A stretch of DNA of 64,000 nucleotides from Bog-473 sp963730785 (GTDB taxonomy: Bacteria; Actinomycetota; Acidimicrobiia; Acidimicrobiales; RAAP-2). The DNA is taken from NCBI GenBank assembly GCA_963730785.1, contig CAVSTF010000010.1, positions 1 through 64,000 on the forward strand. Direction: 5' to 3'. The translations under genes and the position numbers were made by a program. Under the pieces are notes generated by a model, which was given only the letters and a program-made list of their open reading frames with translations, was not told where the DNA came from and did no database searches. Positions 17,954 through 26,307 of the stretch are shown here, piece by piece (the stretch's first letter is position 1; every line of letters starts with the position of its first letter).

Positions 17954-18853
17954 ATGAAGCTGTTTCGAAAGTCCAATCTTGCGCTGGTGGCGCTCACCCT
18001 GGCGCCTGCGCTCGTAGTGGGCACTGGCGTGGAAGGGGCGGGGGCGGCCACGGCCACCATCCCGGCCGCATCGGAAAATGCCACGTTGGCGGCGGCGGTG
18101 CCGGCGGCCATCAAGTCGAGCGGGACCCTGAGGGTGGCGGCCGATGCCACCTACGCCCCCGACGAGTTTGTGGCTCCCAACAGCACGACCGTGGTGGGCA
18201 TGGACGCCGACCTGGCCACCGCCATTGGCCAGGTGCTGGGGCTCAAGGTGACCCTGATCAACGCCACCTTCAACACCATCATTCCGGCCCTGCGGTCGGG
18301 CAAGACCGACCTTGGCATGTCCTCCTTCACCGACACCAAGGCCCGGGAAAAGGTGGTCAATTTCGTCGACTACTTCTCGGCTGGAGAGGGCTACTACGTG
18401 GCGTCGAACAGCACGTACCACCCGAACGGACTGAGCGCGCTGTGTGGCCACTCGGTGTCGGTGGAGAGCGGAACGACCGAGCAGTCGGATGCCCAGGCAC
18501 AAGCGAAAGCCTGCAAGAAGGCCAAGAAGGGTGCCGTGAAGGTGCTCCCCTTCGAGACCCAGAGTGAAGCCAACCTGGCGGTCTCCTCGGGCCGAGCCAA
18601 CGTGGGCTTTGCCGACTCGCAAATCGCCCAATACATCGTCGCTCAGTCCAATGGTCAGTTCAAGAACACCGGTAAGGCCTTCGAGACTGCTCCCTACGGC
18701 ATTGCCGTTCCCAAGGGCACCACGTTGGACAAGTCAGTCCAGGGAGCCGTCAAGGAACTGATGAGCGACGGCATCTACCTCAAGATCCTGAAGAAGTGGG
18801 GCATCCAGTCGGGTGCGGTGAAGTCCGACCCCATTAACGCAGCCACGAGCTAG
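17954..18853 (+). CDS. ABC transporter extracellular binding protein, amino-acid type (SBP_bac_3)
   Basis: A secreted periplasmic-type binding protein of 299 residues with a signal peptide (MKLFRKSNLALVALTLAPALVVG). The family 3 core follows: GTLRVAADATYAPDEFV, VVGMDADLATAIGQVLGLKV, TIIPALRSGKTDLGMSSFTDTKAREKVVNFVDYF, LCGHSVSVESGTTEQ, and APYGIAVPKGTTLDKSVQGAVKELMSDGIYLKILKKWG. I chose ATG 17954 because the signal peptide begins there. Family members bind polar amino acids such as Gln, Glu or Arg. Permease and ATPase genes follow on the same strand, so this is a complete importer. Confidence 0.92.
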   Translation: MKLFRKSNLALVALTLAPALVVGTGVEGAGAATATIPAASENATLAAAVPAAIKSSGTLRVAADATYAPDEFVAPNSTTVVGMDADLATAIGQVLGLKVTLINATFNTIIPALRSGKTDLGMSSFTDTKAREKVVNFVDYFSAGEGYYVASNSTYHPNGLSALCGHSVSVESGTTEQSDAQAQAKACKKAKKGAVKVLPFETQSEANLAVSSGRANVGFADSQIAQYIVAQSNGQFKNTGKAFETAPYGIAVPKGTTLDKSVQGAVKELMSDGIYLKILKKWGIQSGAVKSDPINAATS

Positions 18854-18949
18854 GAGCCTCGTCAGCGATTCCGATGGTCGCTCCGTCGGACGACATGGCA
18901 ATCGAACATCCCAAGCGACTCCATTAAGGCTGTACCGGTTCGGCACCCA

Positions 18950-19856
18950 TTGCGATGGGTGATGAGCGTGGTCGTCCTGGTGCTGTTGGCCATGTTGGTC
19001 AACACCCTGGCCTTCTCGCACGTGTTCCGGGACGGCCGAATCGAGCCCCGCTACCAGTGGTCAATCATCGGGCACTACTTCGCCTCGGGATCCGTGCTGC
19101 AGGGACTCCTGGTCACGGTCGAACTGACGGTCATCGCCATGGCCATCGGCATTGGGCTGGGGATTGTGCTGGCCATCATGCGGCTGTCGCCCAACCCGTT
19201 GGTCTCGGGAGCCAGCTGGGTGTACATCTGGTTTTTCCGGGGGACGCCGGTCCTGGTGCAGCTCCTCTTTTGGTACGACATCAGCTACAACTACCCGAAG
19301 TTCTCGCCTCGGGATTCCGTTCGGGCCCGGCTTGGTCCACCTCAACTCGAACACGTTCATCACGTCATTCGTGGCGGCCATTCTGGGCCTCGGGCTCAAT
19401 GAGGCGGCCTACATGGCGGAGATCGTGCGGGCCGGCTTGCAGTCGGTCGATCATGGCCAGAGTGAAGCGGCCCAGTCGCTCGGCATGAGCCGCCTGATGA
19501 CGATTCGCCGGATTGTGTTGCCCCAAGCCATGCGGCTCATCGTTCCGCCCATGGGCAACGAGACCATCTCCATGCTCAAGACGACCTCATTGGCCAGTGT
19601 GGTGGTGGTGACCGAGCTCCTGTTGGCGGTAGAGAACATCATCGATCGGACCTATGAGACGGTGCCGCTGCTGATGGTGGCCAGCATCTGGTACTTGATC
19701 GTGACGTCCGTGCTGACGATCGGTCAGTACTACGTCGAGCGTCGATTTGCCCGGGGATCGGCCCATAGCCTTCCGCCGACGCCGTGGCAGCGCATCCGTC
19801 GCAACTTCTTTCCTCACCACGTCGCTCCCTCGGAGGTGGTGGTCAGTGAGCTCTGA
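18950..19856 (+). CDS. ABC transporter permease, polar amino acid type (HisM/GlnP-like), frameshifted
   Basis: The inner-membrane channel of the importer. It carries hydrophobic segments MSVVVLVLLAMLVNTLAF and LLVTVELTVIAMAIGIGLGIVLAIM, then WVYIWFFRGTPVLVQLLFWY, typical of HisM/GlnP permeases. After a frame break near 19310 come LNEAAYMAEIVRAGLQSVDHGQSEAAQSLGMS, the EAA loop that contacts the ATPase, and VLPQAMRLIVPPMGNETISMLKTTSL. A TTG at 18950 is the first start in frame; homologous protein probably begins about 20 residues earlier (SIKAVPVRHPLRW is readable upstream), hidden by another indel. The end overlaps the ATPase start by eleven bases. Confidence 0.87.
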
Positions 19857-20611
19857 GATGGTGGTGGCGAAGGGGGTGCGAAAGTCGTTCGGCCGCCTGG
19901 AGGTCCTTTCCGGCATTGATCTGACCGTGAAGACGGGCGAGGTCATGTGCATGATCGGCCCGTCGGGTTCGGGGAAGAGCACTTTCCTGCGCTGCATCAA
20001 TCATCTGGAGAAGATCGATAGCGGTCGCCTTTTCGTTGATGGTGAGCTGGTGGGGTACGAGCAGCGGGGCGACAAGATTTACGAGCTGTCCGACCGCGAC
20101 GTGTGTTCGAAGCGAGCCGAGATCGGCATGGTGTTCCAGCGCTTCAATCTGTTTCCCCACATGTCGGCCCTGGACAACATCATGATCGGACCCATGCGGG
20201 TAAAGAAGGAGTCCAGGTGCCTCGGCGCGTCAGCGTGCCGTGGAGTTGTTGGAGCGGGTGGGTCTGAAGGACAAGGTGGCGGCCTATCCCAATCAACTGT
20301 CGGGTGGCCAGCAGCAACGAGTGGCCATCGCCCGTGCGTTGGCCATGGATCCCAAGCTCATGCTGTTTGACGAGCCGACGTCAGCGCTCGATCCTGAATT
20401 GGTCGGTGACGTGCTCGATGTCATTCGGGATTTGGCCAACGACGGGATGACGATGCTGGTGGTGACCCACGAGATCGGCTTCGCCCGGGAAGTGGCCGAC
20501 TCACTTGTCTTTATGGACCAGGGGGTGATCGTGGAAACCGGGGAGCCACGCCAGATGCTGGCCCAACCGACTCAGGAACGGACACGGGCGTTTCTCTCCA
20601 AGGTGCTGTGA
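19846..20611 (+). CDS. ABC transporter ATPase, polar amino acid type (GlnQ-like), one frameshift
   Basis: The nucleotide-binding subunit. The order is VRKSFGRLEVLSGIDLTVKTGE, Walker A GPSGSGKST, Q loop MVFQRFNLFPHM, then after a one-base insertion near 20218 the ABC signature LSGGQQQRVAIARAL, Walker B LMLFDEPTSALDPE and the switch His VVTHEIGFAREVAD. The GTG start at 19846 lies within the permease end, indicating translational coupling. About 254 residues when joined, standard for the family. The inserted base in the run before GCCTCGGCGCG restores the conserved SRASARQRAVELLE, so the break is almost surely an artefact. Confidence 0.9.
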
Positions 20612-20655
20612 GCTGGGCCGCCAAGGCTGCTTGGGCGGCTAGGTAATCTCTGCCA

Positions 20656-22951
20656 ATGAGGTTCCTCCGCAAGGCGGCGGTCTTGATGGCGCCGACGGTT
20701 GTCATGGGGATGGTGGCGTCTGCCCCAGCCGGCGCTTCCGCGTCTGCACCTATTTCAGCGACCAGCGTCCTGAAGGGCATTGCCTTCAGTGGTCCCTGGG
20801 GTGGCCAAGGTGGGTCAGATCGTGAGTTCGGTGCTGCCGGCCACTCCCATCAATTTCTCACTCATGGTGAAGGGTCCTCATGATGCGCAGCTGGCGCAAT
20901 TGGCCCAACAGGTCAGCGACCCGAGTAGTCCCGAGTTTCGCCACTTCCTGACCCGATCCCAGCTGGTCAGCGAATACGACCCGCCCGCCGCATTGACCGA
21001 CACCGTGGTGACCGGGCTTCGAGCGTTGGGGATCACGGTGGTGCGCACCAGCTCCGATGGTCGGCTGGTTGATGCGGAGGGCACCGCAGGTTTGTTGTCA
21101 TCGGTGCTGGGGCTTCGCTTTGGTTACGTGAAGGCGGATGGTGAAACGCTTGAGCGGGTGGCGCTGAATCAGCCCGTGTTCCCCGCCCTGCTCCGTCCGC
21201 TCATTTCTGACGTCGTCGGATTGAGTGCCACGCCGGTCCAGACCTTTGATATGCCCAGCCCGGTGGTCATCACCAGTGCACCGGCGCCGGCCTATTTCAA
21301 CGCCCGGCCGTGCGCCGCGTATTACAACCAGACCCAGGACAAGACGCAGCCGGGCTACCAGGGCCACGCGTTGCCGTACACCATCTGCGGCTATACCCCG
21401 GCTCAGATCCGTGATGCCTACCGGGTCACGCAAACCGGTCTTACCGGCCAAGGCGTGCGCATCGGCGTGGTGGATGCCTACAGCTCGCCCACCATGGTGG
21501 CCGATGCCAACGAATGGTCCCAGCAGAACGGCTTGCCGACTTTTGGCGCCGGTCAGTTCGTGGATCACAGCGACTTGATCGCTCAGTATGTGCCAGAAGT
21601 GGTGATCAATACGGGCGACAACCTGGTCGGTTCCATTCCAGGTGAGACGCCCCAAGAGTGGTCAGGTGAAGAATCGCTCGACGTTGAGATGGAACATGCC
21701 ATGGCGCCGAACGCCACCATTGAGTACTACGGCGGGGACAACGGCCTGGGTATTCAACCTTTAGAGGCCGAGTTCTCGGTTGCCATTGCGGACGATCAGG
21801 CGCAGTTCATTTCCGACAGTTGGGGCATCGACGAGAGCGAGGCACTCTTGACCCCGGCTGACGTGCTCTGGATGGACGTCGAGCTCTCGCTGGGGGCCAT
21901 GGAGGGCGTGGGCGCCTCGTTCTCGACGGGCGACGACGGCGACAACATTGAGCTCAATGACGTGAAGGATGTCGACTTCCCGGCCTCGACCAGTTTCGGT
22001 ACCGCCGTTGGTGGAACGACGCTGGTGCTCGGTCCCAAGGGGTATTACGGCGAGACCTACTGGGGCACCCGGGCCGAACCGTTGGCCAAGGGCGGCAAGA
22101 GTTGGAACGCCACGCCGGTATCCGGCGGGACGGGACCGTCCACCGGTCCGGGCACGTTGACCGGAGCCGGTGGCGGGGGAGTGTCCAAGGACTATGCCGA
22201 GCCGTCTTGGCAGCAGGGGGTGGTGCCGGCATCCCTGACTACCCAGTCCTATTCGAGTCCGGATGGGCAGAACTCGAACGACGTCACCAGCCCCGGTCGG
22301 GTGGTGCCTGATATCAGCCTGGATGCCGATTCGACCACCGGCGTGCTGATCGGTCAGACCCAGACGGACGTCAACGGCAAGCCGGCCTACAGCGAATACC
22401 GCATCGGCGGCACGTCGGTCTCAAGCCCGCTCTTCGCCGGACTGATGGCCCTGGCCATTCAGCGCAACGGCGGCCGCAGTCTCGGCTTTGTGAGTCCGGC
22501 CATGTACGCCGCCTATGCGAAAAGCCCGGCCGGATTCCGTAAACCGTCATTGGGACAGAGCCTCACCAATGTTCGGGCGGACTACTCCAATACTCAAGAC
22601 CCCTCGAGCAGTGTCGTCTACCACCTTCGACTGCTGGGCCAGTTGGGCACGCTGCACTCCCTCAAGGGCTATGACGATTCGACCGGTCTCGGGACTCCCT
22701 GCGCCACCGTCTTCATCAACGCCATTGTGAACCCGGCGGTCTCGGCTGGCAGTGGCCCGGGCTGCGGATCGCCGGTGGCCAACGCCACTCAGAAAACAGC
22801 CACTCAGAAGGCATCGACGATCGTTTCGGGCGTGACTACCTCGTCCAGCGTGGCCTCAGTCCCGGATCCATCCGTGCCGGATTTGCCGTCCTTGTCGTCC
22901 GTCGGTCTGGCCGCCCTCCTTCCGGCCGGAGGGTTGCTCGGCGCCCATTGA
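20656..22951 (+). CDS. Secreted S53 family serine peptidase (kumamolisin/sedolisin type), one frameshift
   Basis: An exported proprotease of about 765 residues. A signal peptide (MRFLRKAAVLMAPTVVMGMVAS) is followed, after a frame change near 20795, by the pro-kumamolisin activation domain (INFSLMVKGPHDAQLAQLAQQ...SPEFRHFLTRSQLVSEY). The catalytic domain shows GEESLDVEMEHAMAP (Glu and Asp of the triad), the SDSWG oxyanion region, GASFSTGDDGDN, and the nucleophile Ser in GGTSVSSPLFAGLMA. The calcium-site end is YDDSTGLGTP. A Ser/Thr/Pro-rich tail ending LLPAGGLLGAH may be a wall-spanning or anchoring segment. S53 enzymes usually work at acid pH, in keeping with an acidimicrobial host. Confidence 0.92.
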
Positions 22952-23110
22952 GGGGCGAAGCTATTGCCTGTGAAGGCCCAGGTGAACGGGCAATTTTGGG
23001 CCAAGTCCTGGGTGGTTAGCTGGTTCTATTCTGCCTGGAGCCCGAGAAGTAGGATGAGGTTGAAGGCGAATGGGCCTGGGACCAGTTGGCCTGAGGGGTG
23101 AATCGAACCG

Positions 23111-23643
23111 ATGGATGAGGACGAGCCGAGGTCTCACCTCCCGATTCACAACGAGTTTGCCTTTGCTGCCACCCCGATCAAGGAGTCCCGTGACCTTCGG
23201 TTCGGCATCGCCGTTGGCGTCGTGGTCTTCGGTGCCGCCATTTTGGCCGCCGTGCTGCTCCAGTCGTCTTCGCCGCCCAAGTTGCCGGCGGTAGCGGGCG
23301 GACGCCATTCGACGACGACCACAGTGGCGGTCGCTACTTCGCCGTCCACCACTTCGTCCATCGACGACCACCACAACCGCGCCACCGACGACGACGACTG
23401 CAAAGGCTCGAGAAAGCGACGACGACCGAAGCTCGGCACCAATCCACGACCACCACCACCTCAAAGTCGTCCGCCACTACAACGACGACATCGAAGTCGT
23501 CCCCGACCACCACGACCACTTCGCCGCCTACGACGACGACGACCGTGCCGCCGACCACGACCACCACGGTGCCGCCGACCACGACCACCACGGTGCCGCC
23601 GACCACGACCACGACGGCTCCCATCTGCATCCTCTGCCTCTAG
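23111..23643 (+). CDS. Single-pass membrane protein with Thr/Pro-rich tail, frameshifted
   Basis: An amino cytoplasmic segment (MDEDEPRSHLPIHNEF) precedes one membrane helix (FGIAVGVVVFGAAILAAVLLQ) and a long low-complexity exterior tail of repeated TTTTT(V/S)PP units ending in APICILCL at 23643. The tail reads properly only if the frame changes two or three times between 23350 and 23440; without that the sequence reads as Arg/Pro-rich, which is clearly out of frame. The function is unknown. Thr/Pro tails of this kind typically extend through the cell wall. Converges on the DAHP synthase gene. Confidence 0.6.
23545..23616 (+). repeat. 24-bp tandem repeat, three copies, in Thr/Pro tail
   Basis: The unit GTGCCGCCGACCACGACC plus ACCACG recurs at 23545, 23569 and 23593, encoding VPPTTTTT. 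The last copy differs by one base. It lies within a broader ACC/ACG-rich tract from about 23295, where replication slippage or read errors are likely. Confidence 0.85.
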
Positions 23644-23661
23644 TCGAAAGCTCGACTATGG

Positions 23662-24755
23662 CTAGTTGGTGACGAGCACTCCTGAGCGAGTTCGACGAGT
23701 CGCCACCGTGCGTCGCCAGTTGCTCCAAGACGGTGATGGTGGTGTCCCAGCCGATGCAGGCATCGGTGATGCTCTGACCGAAGACGAGGTCATCGATGTG
23801 CCCGACTTCGAATTCCTGGCGTCCCGCGATGAGGAAACTCTCGAGCATCACTCCGCGATGCCTTGTTCGCCGTCAGCCAGCCGTTGGGCCAGGTTGGCCA
23901 CTACCTCGGGCTGGACCCGATGGTCCTTGCCACTGTTGGCGTGGCTGGCATCGATGATCACTCGCCTGGGCAGTCCCTGACGCTCGAGTCGGTCCAGCGT
24001 GTCGGATACCGATGCTTGGTCGAAGTTCGGGCCGGCCGTGCTGCCTCGAAGGACCACGTGACCGTCGGCATTCCCGCTGGTCTCGAAGAGGGCGGCCTCG
24101 GCCGTCTTCATCAATGCCCGGGAAGGCTTGGGCCACTGATGCCGCTGCCACGGCATCGATGGCTCCCTGCACGTCGCCTTCGGTTGGGTTCTTGAAACCG
24201 ATGGGCATGGAGAGGCCGCTGGCCATCTGGCGGTGGATCTGACTCTGGGTGGTGCGGGCACCGATGGCGCCCCAGCTGACGGTGTCGGCCAGGTATTCAG
24301 TGGTGATGGGGTCGAGGAACTCGCAGCCGACGGGCAGTCCCAGATCGAGGACCTGGAGCAGGAAGGCACGCGCATCGTGCAGGCCGTCGTTGATCCGGAA
24401 GGTGCCGTCAAGATGCGGGTCGTTGATGAGACCCTTCCAGCCGACGGTGGTCCGAGGCTTCTCGAAGTACGTCCGCATCACGATGAGCAGGTCATTCGAG
24501 AGCTTCGACTTGAGCTCGGCCAGGCGTTCGGCGTACTCCAGCCCGGCCACCGGATCGTGCAGTGAACAGGGGCCGACGATGACCAACAGCCGATCGTTGA
24601 GCCCGTTCAAGGCATCAATGACGTCTTGCCGACCCCCTAGGACGGTCTCTTGCTGGGTCAGGGAGAGCGGGAGGGCACGGCGAAGTGCACCCGGTGAGGT
24701 CCAGCGGGCGGATATTGAGGATGCGTTGGTTTCGGATCTGCGATTGCGGTGTCAC
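23662..24755 (-). CDS. aroG: 3-deoxy-7-phosphoheptulonate (DAHP) synthase, class I AroG/F/H type, frameshifted
   Basis: The first enzyme of the shikimate pathway, joining phosphoenolpyruvate and erythrose 4-phosphate. Visible family blocks: LLVIVGPCSLHDPVAGLEYA, LLIVMRTYFEKPRTTVGWKGLINDP, FLLQVLDLGLPVGCEFLDP, WGAIGARTTQSQIHRQMASGLSMPIGFKNPTEGD, LRGSTAGPNFD, VIIDASHANSGKDH, ESFLIAGRQEFEVG and SITDACIGWDTT. The frame changes near 24660, 24130 and 23857, and probably near 23700. The GTG at 24755 has AAGGA nine bases before it; MTPQSQIRNQRILNIRPLDL follows. The gene is preceded by an aromatic-rich leader peptide and a terminator, strong evidence of attenuation by aromatic amino acids. Feedback specificity cannot be read. 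The exact carboxy end is uncertain by a few dozen bases. Confidence 0.88.
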
Positions 24756-24815
24756 GACGTTGGTTCCTTTCTGCGAACCAATCGCTGTCGCCGACCGGCC
24801 CGCCCTGAGGTGGGG

Positions 24816-24850
24816 AAAAGCAAAAGGCAGAGGCGAAATGCCTCTGCCTT
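24816..24850 (-). terminator. Attenuator terminator in the DAHP synthase leader
   Basis: On the minus strand, AAGGCAGAGGC and GCCTCTGCCTT form a perfect 11-bp stem with a five-base loop (ATTTC), followed at once by TTTTGCTTTT. It sits between the leader peptide stop (24876) and the DAHP synthase start (24755), where a terminator makes sense only as a regulated attenuator. Confidence 0.88.
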
Positions 24851-24875
24851 GGAGCCGGTCCTGAATGAGTTGTGC

Positions 24876-24941
24876 TCAGTGCGTGGTGTCGCCCCGAGAC
24901 CCATTCTGGGCCGGCTCGTTAAACCACCAATAGAAACGCAC
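24876..24941 (-). CDS. Aromatic-rich leader peptide of DAHP synthase (attenuation)
   Basis: A 21-codon frame starting GTG at 24941 and ending TGA at 24876. Its first residues are MRFYWWFNEPAQNG, i.e. Phe-Tyr-Trp-Trp-Phe in codons 3-7, followed by a polar end (SRGDTTH). No Shine-Dalgarno is seen; a TACCGT -10-like element ends seven bases before the GTG, so the transcript may be leaderless. Immediately after the aromatic codons, GAGCCGG can pair with CCGGCTC at 24852-24858, just before the terminator stem, giving a mutually dependent fold. Ribosome stalling at scarce Phe, Tyr or Trp would change the folding of this RNA. All three end products of the pathway are represented. Confidence 0.82.
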   Translation of the reverse strand: MRFYWWFNEPAQNGSRGDTTH

Positions 24942-25004
24942 GTAACGACGGTAGCAGATTGATCCGATTCTTCGTTCGGCGTGGCGATTCGCCCGTGGAT
25001 CCAT

Positions 25005-25031
25005 TACAGTATCTGCGTGGGTACGCAGATA
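25005..25031 (+). promoter_or_regulatory. ArsR operator and leaderless promoter
   Basis: A perfect inverted repeat, TATCTGCGT (25010-25018) and ACGCAGATA (25023-25031) with a four-base centre, spans the GTG start at 25017. TACAGT at 25005-25010 is a good -10 hexamer, placing transcription start at or next to the GTG. A metal-sensing ArsR protein bound here would block its own gene; this size and symmetry is normal for ArsR/SmtB operators. Confidence 0.75.
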
Positions 25032-26300
25032 GATGCTTGGGGCGAGACGGGGGAGATTGCTGCCGCCACCGAAATGCTGAAGCTGCTGGCTGACGAGACC
25101 CGCCTGCGCATCATTTGCGAGCTGTTGACCACCGAGCATTCGGTCAACGAGCTGGCCGAACTGGTGGGGGCGCAGCCCTCGGGGGTGTCACAACACCTGG
25201 CCAAGCTGCGGCTCGCCCGCCTGGTGCGCACCCGTCGGGCCGGAAATCGGATCTTCTACGTGGTCGACGACGTGCATGTGCGTCGGTTGGTGGAGGAAGT
25301 CCTGACCCATGCCACCCACGTGCATCAGATCCGAGCCGGACCATTCGGAATTCGTCGGCCCGTCGGAGAACTCATGTCTGAGCATCACCACCATCACGGT
25401 CACGACCATGGGGTAGTGGCTGATCCCGACCGCCAGTACCTGACGATCGCCTTGGGGCTGTTGGTGCTGTTCATGGCCTTCGAGGTGACCTTCGCCTTTG
25501 TGGCTCACTCGCTGGCCCTCTTGGCCGATGCCGGCCACATGCTGGCTGACGTGGGCGCCATCGGAGGATCGCTCTATGCCATGTCGTTGGCGGCTCGTCC
25601 GGAGACGGGATCGCATACCTTCGGCATGAAGCGCGCCGAAATTCTGGCCGCTGCCGCCAACGGGATCACCTTGCTGCTGGTGTCGGTGTTGGTGGTGTTC
25701 GAGTCGATCGAACGATTGCGCCATCCCATTGCGGTCCATGGGAGCACGTTGATCGTGGTGGCTTCGGTGGGCGTGGCCGTGAACATCTTGGCCACCGTGG
25801 CTCTATCCAAGGCCAATAAGCGGTCGCTCAATGTCCAGGGCGCTTATCGCCATGTGCTGACGGATCTCTATGGATTCCTGGGGACAGTGGTGGCTGGCAT
25901 CGTGATCGTCACCACCGGGTTTAGGCGGGCGGACTCAATCGCCTCACTGCTGGTCGTGCTGTTGATGGTGAAGGCGGCAGTCGGACTGATTCGACCGGCC
26001 ATCCGCATCCTGTTGGAGGCCACACCGGACGACATGGACCTCGAGGAGGTGCGTCGCCACCTGATGGAGCTGCCCGAGGTGGCTGCGGTGCACGACCTCC
26101 ATGCCTGGACCTTGACCTCGTCGCTGCCCATCCTGACCGCGCATGTGGTGGTGACGGACGACTGCATCAGTCGGGGCGAGATCGGTCGAGTGCTCGATCA
26201 TCTGCAGGGTTGCTTGGCCGGGCACTTCGATGTCGCCCACTCGACCCTGCAACTTGAAGCCATCGGACACATCGACCACGAGCTGGGTGGTCACGCCTAG
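25017..26300 (+). CDS. ArsR-type metal sensor fused to CDF cation-efflux transporter
   Basis: One open frame of 427 residues. Residues 1 to about 113 are an ArsR/SmtB winged helix (MLKLLADETRLRIICELL, HSVNELAELVGAQPSGVSQHLAKL, GNRIFYVVDDVHVRRLVEEVLTH), with His-containing THVHQI at the end. From residue 120 (MSEHHHHHGHDHG) a cation diffusion facilitator follows: HSLALLADAGHMLADVGAIGGSLYAM (metal-site HxxxD), TFGMKRAEILAAAANG, VLTDLYGFLGTVVAGI, and a cytosolic end with VAAVHDLHAWTLTS. It likely exports zinc, cobalt or cadmium. An ATG at 25374, with GGAG five bases before it, would let the transporter be made separately, so this may be two overlapping genes that have lost the sensor's stop by an indel, rather than a true fusion. 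Confidence 0.85.
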   Translation: MGTQIDAWGETGEIAAATEMLKLLADETRLRIICELLTTEHSVNELAELVGAQPSGVSQHLAKLRLARLVRTRRAGNRIFYVVDDVHVRRLVEEVLTHATHVHQIRAGPFGIRRPVGELMSEHHHHHGHDHGVVADPDRQYLTIALGLLVLFMAFEVTFAFVAHSLALLADAGHMLADVGAIGGSLYAMSLAARPETGSHTFGMKRAEILAAAANGITLLLVSVLVVFESIERLRHPIAVHGSTLIVVASVGVAVNILATVALSKANKRSLNVQGAYRHVLTDLYGFLGTVVAGIVIVTTGFRRADSIASLLVVLLMVKAAVGLIRPAIRILLEATPDDMDLEEVRRHLMELPEVAAVHDLHAWTLTSSLPILTAHVVVTDDCISRGEIGRVLDHLQGCLAGHFDVAHSTLQLEAIGHIDHELGGHA

Positions 26301-26307
26301 CGATTCG

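Noticed and set aside
23340..23520. Arg/Pro-rich protein in the tail of the 23111 gene
   Set aside because: The Arg/Pro reading results from a frame shift within ACC/ACG repeats; the Thr/Pro frame is consistent on both sides.
23290..23640. Possible CRISPR-like or long tandem repeat array
   Set aside because: The repeats are 24-bp coding units of a Thr/Pro tail with no variable spacers and read as VPPTTTTT; this is low complexity.
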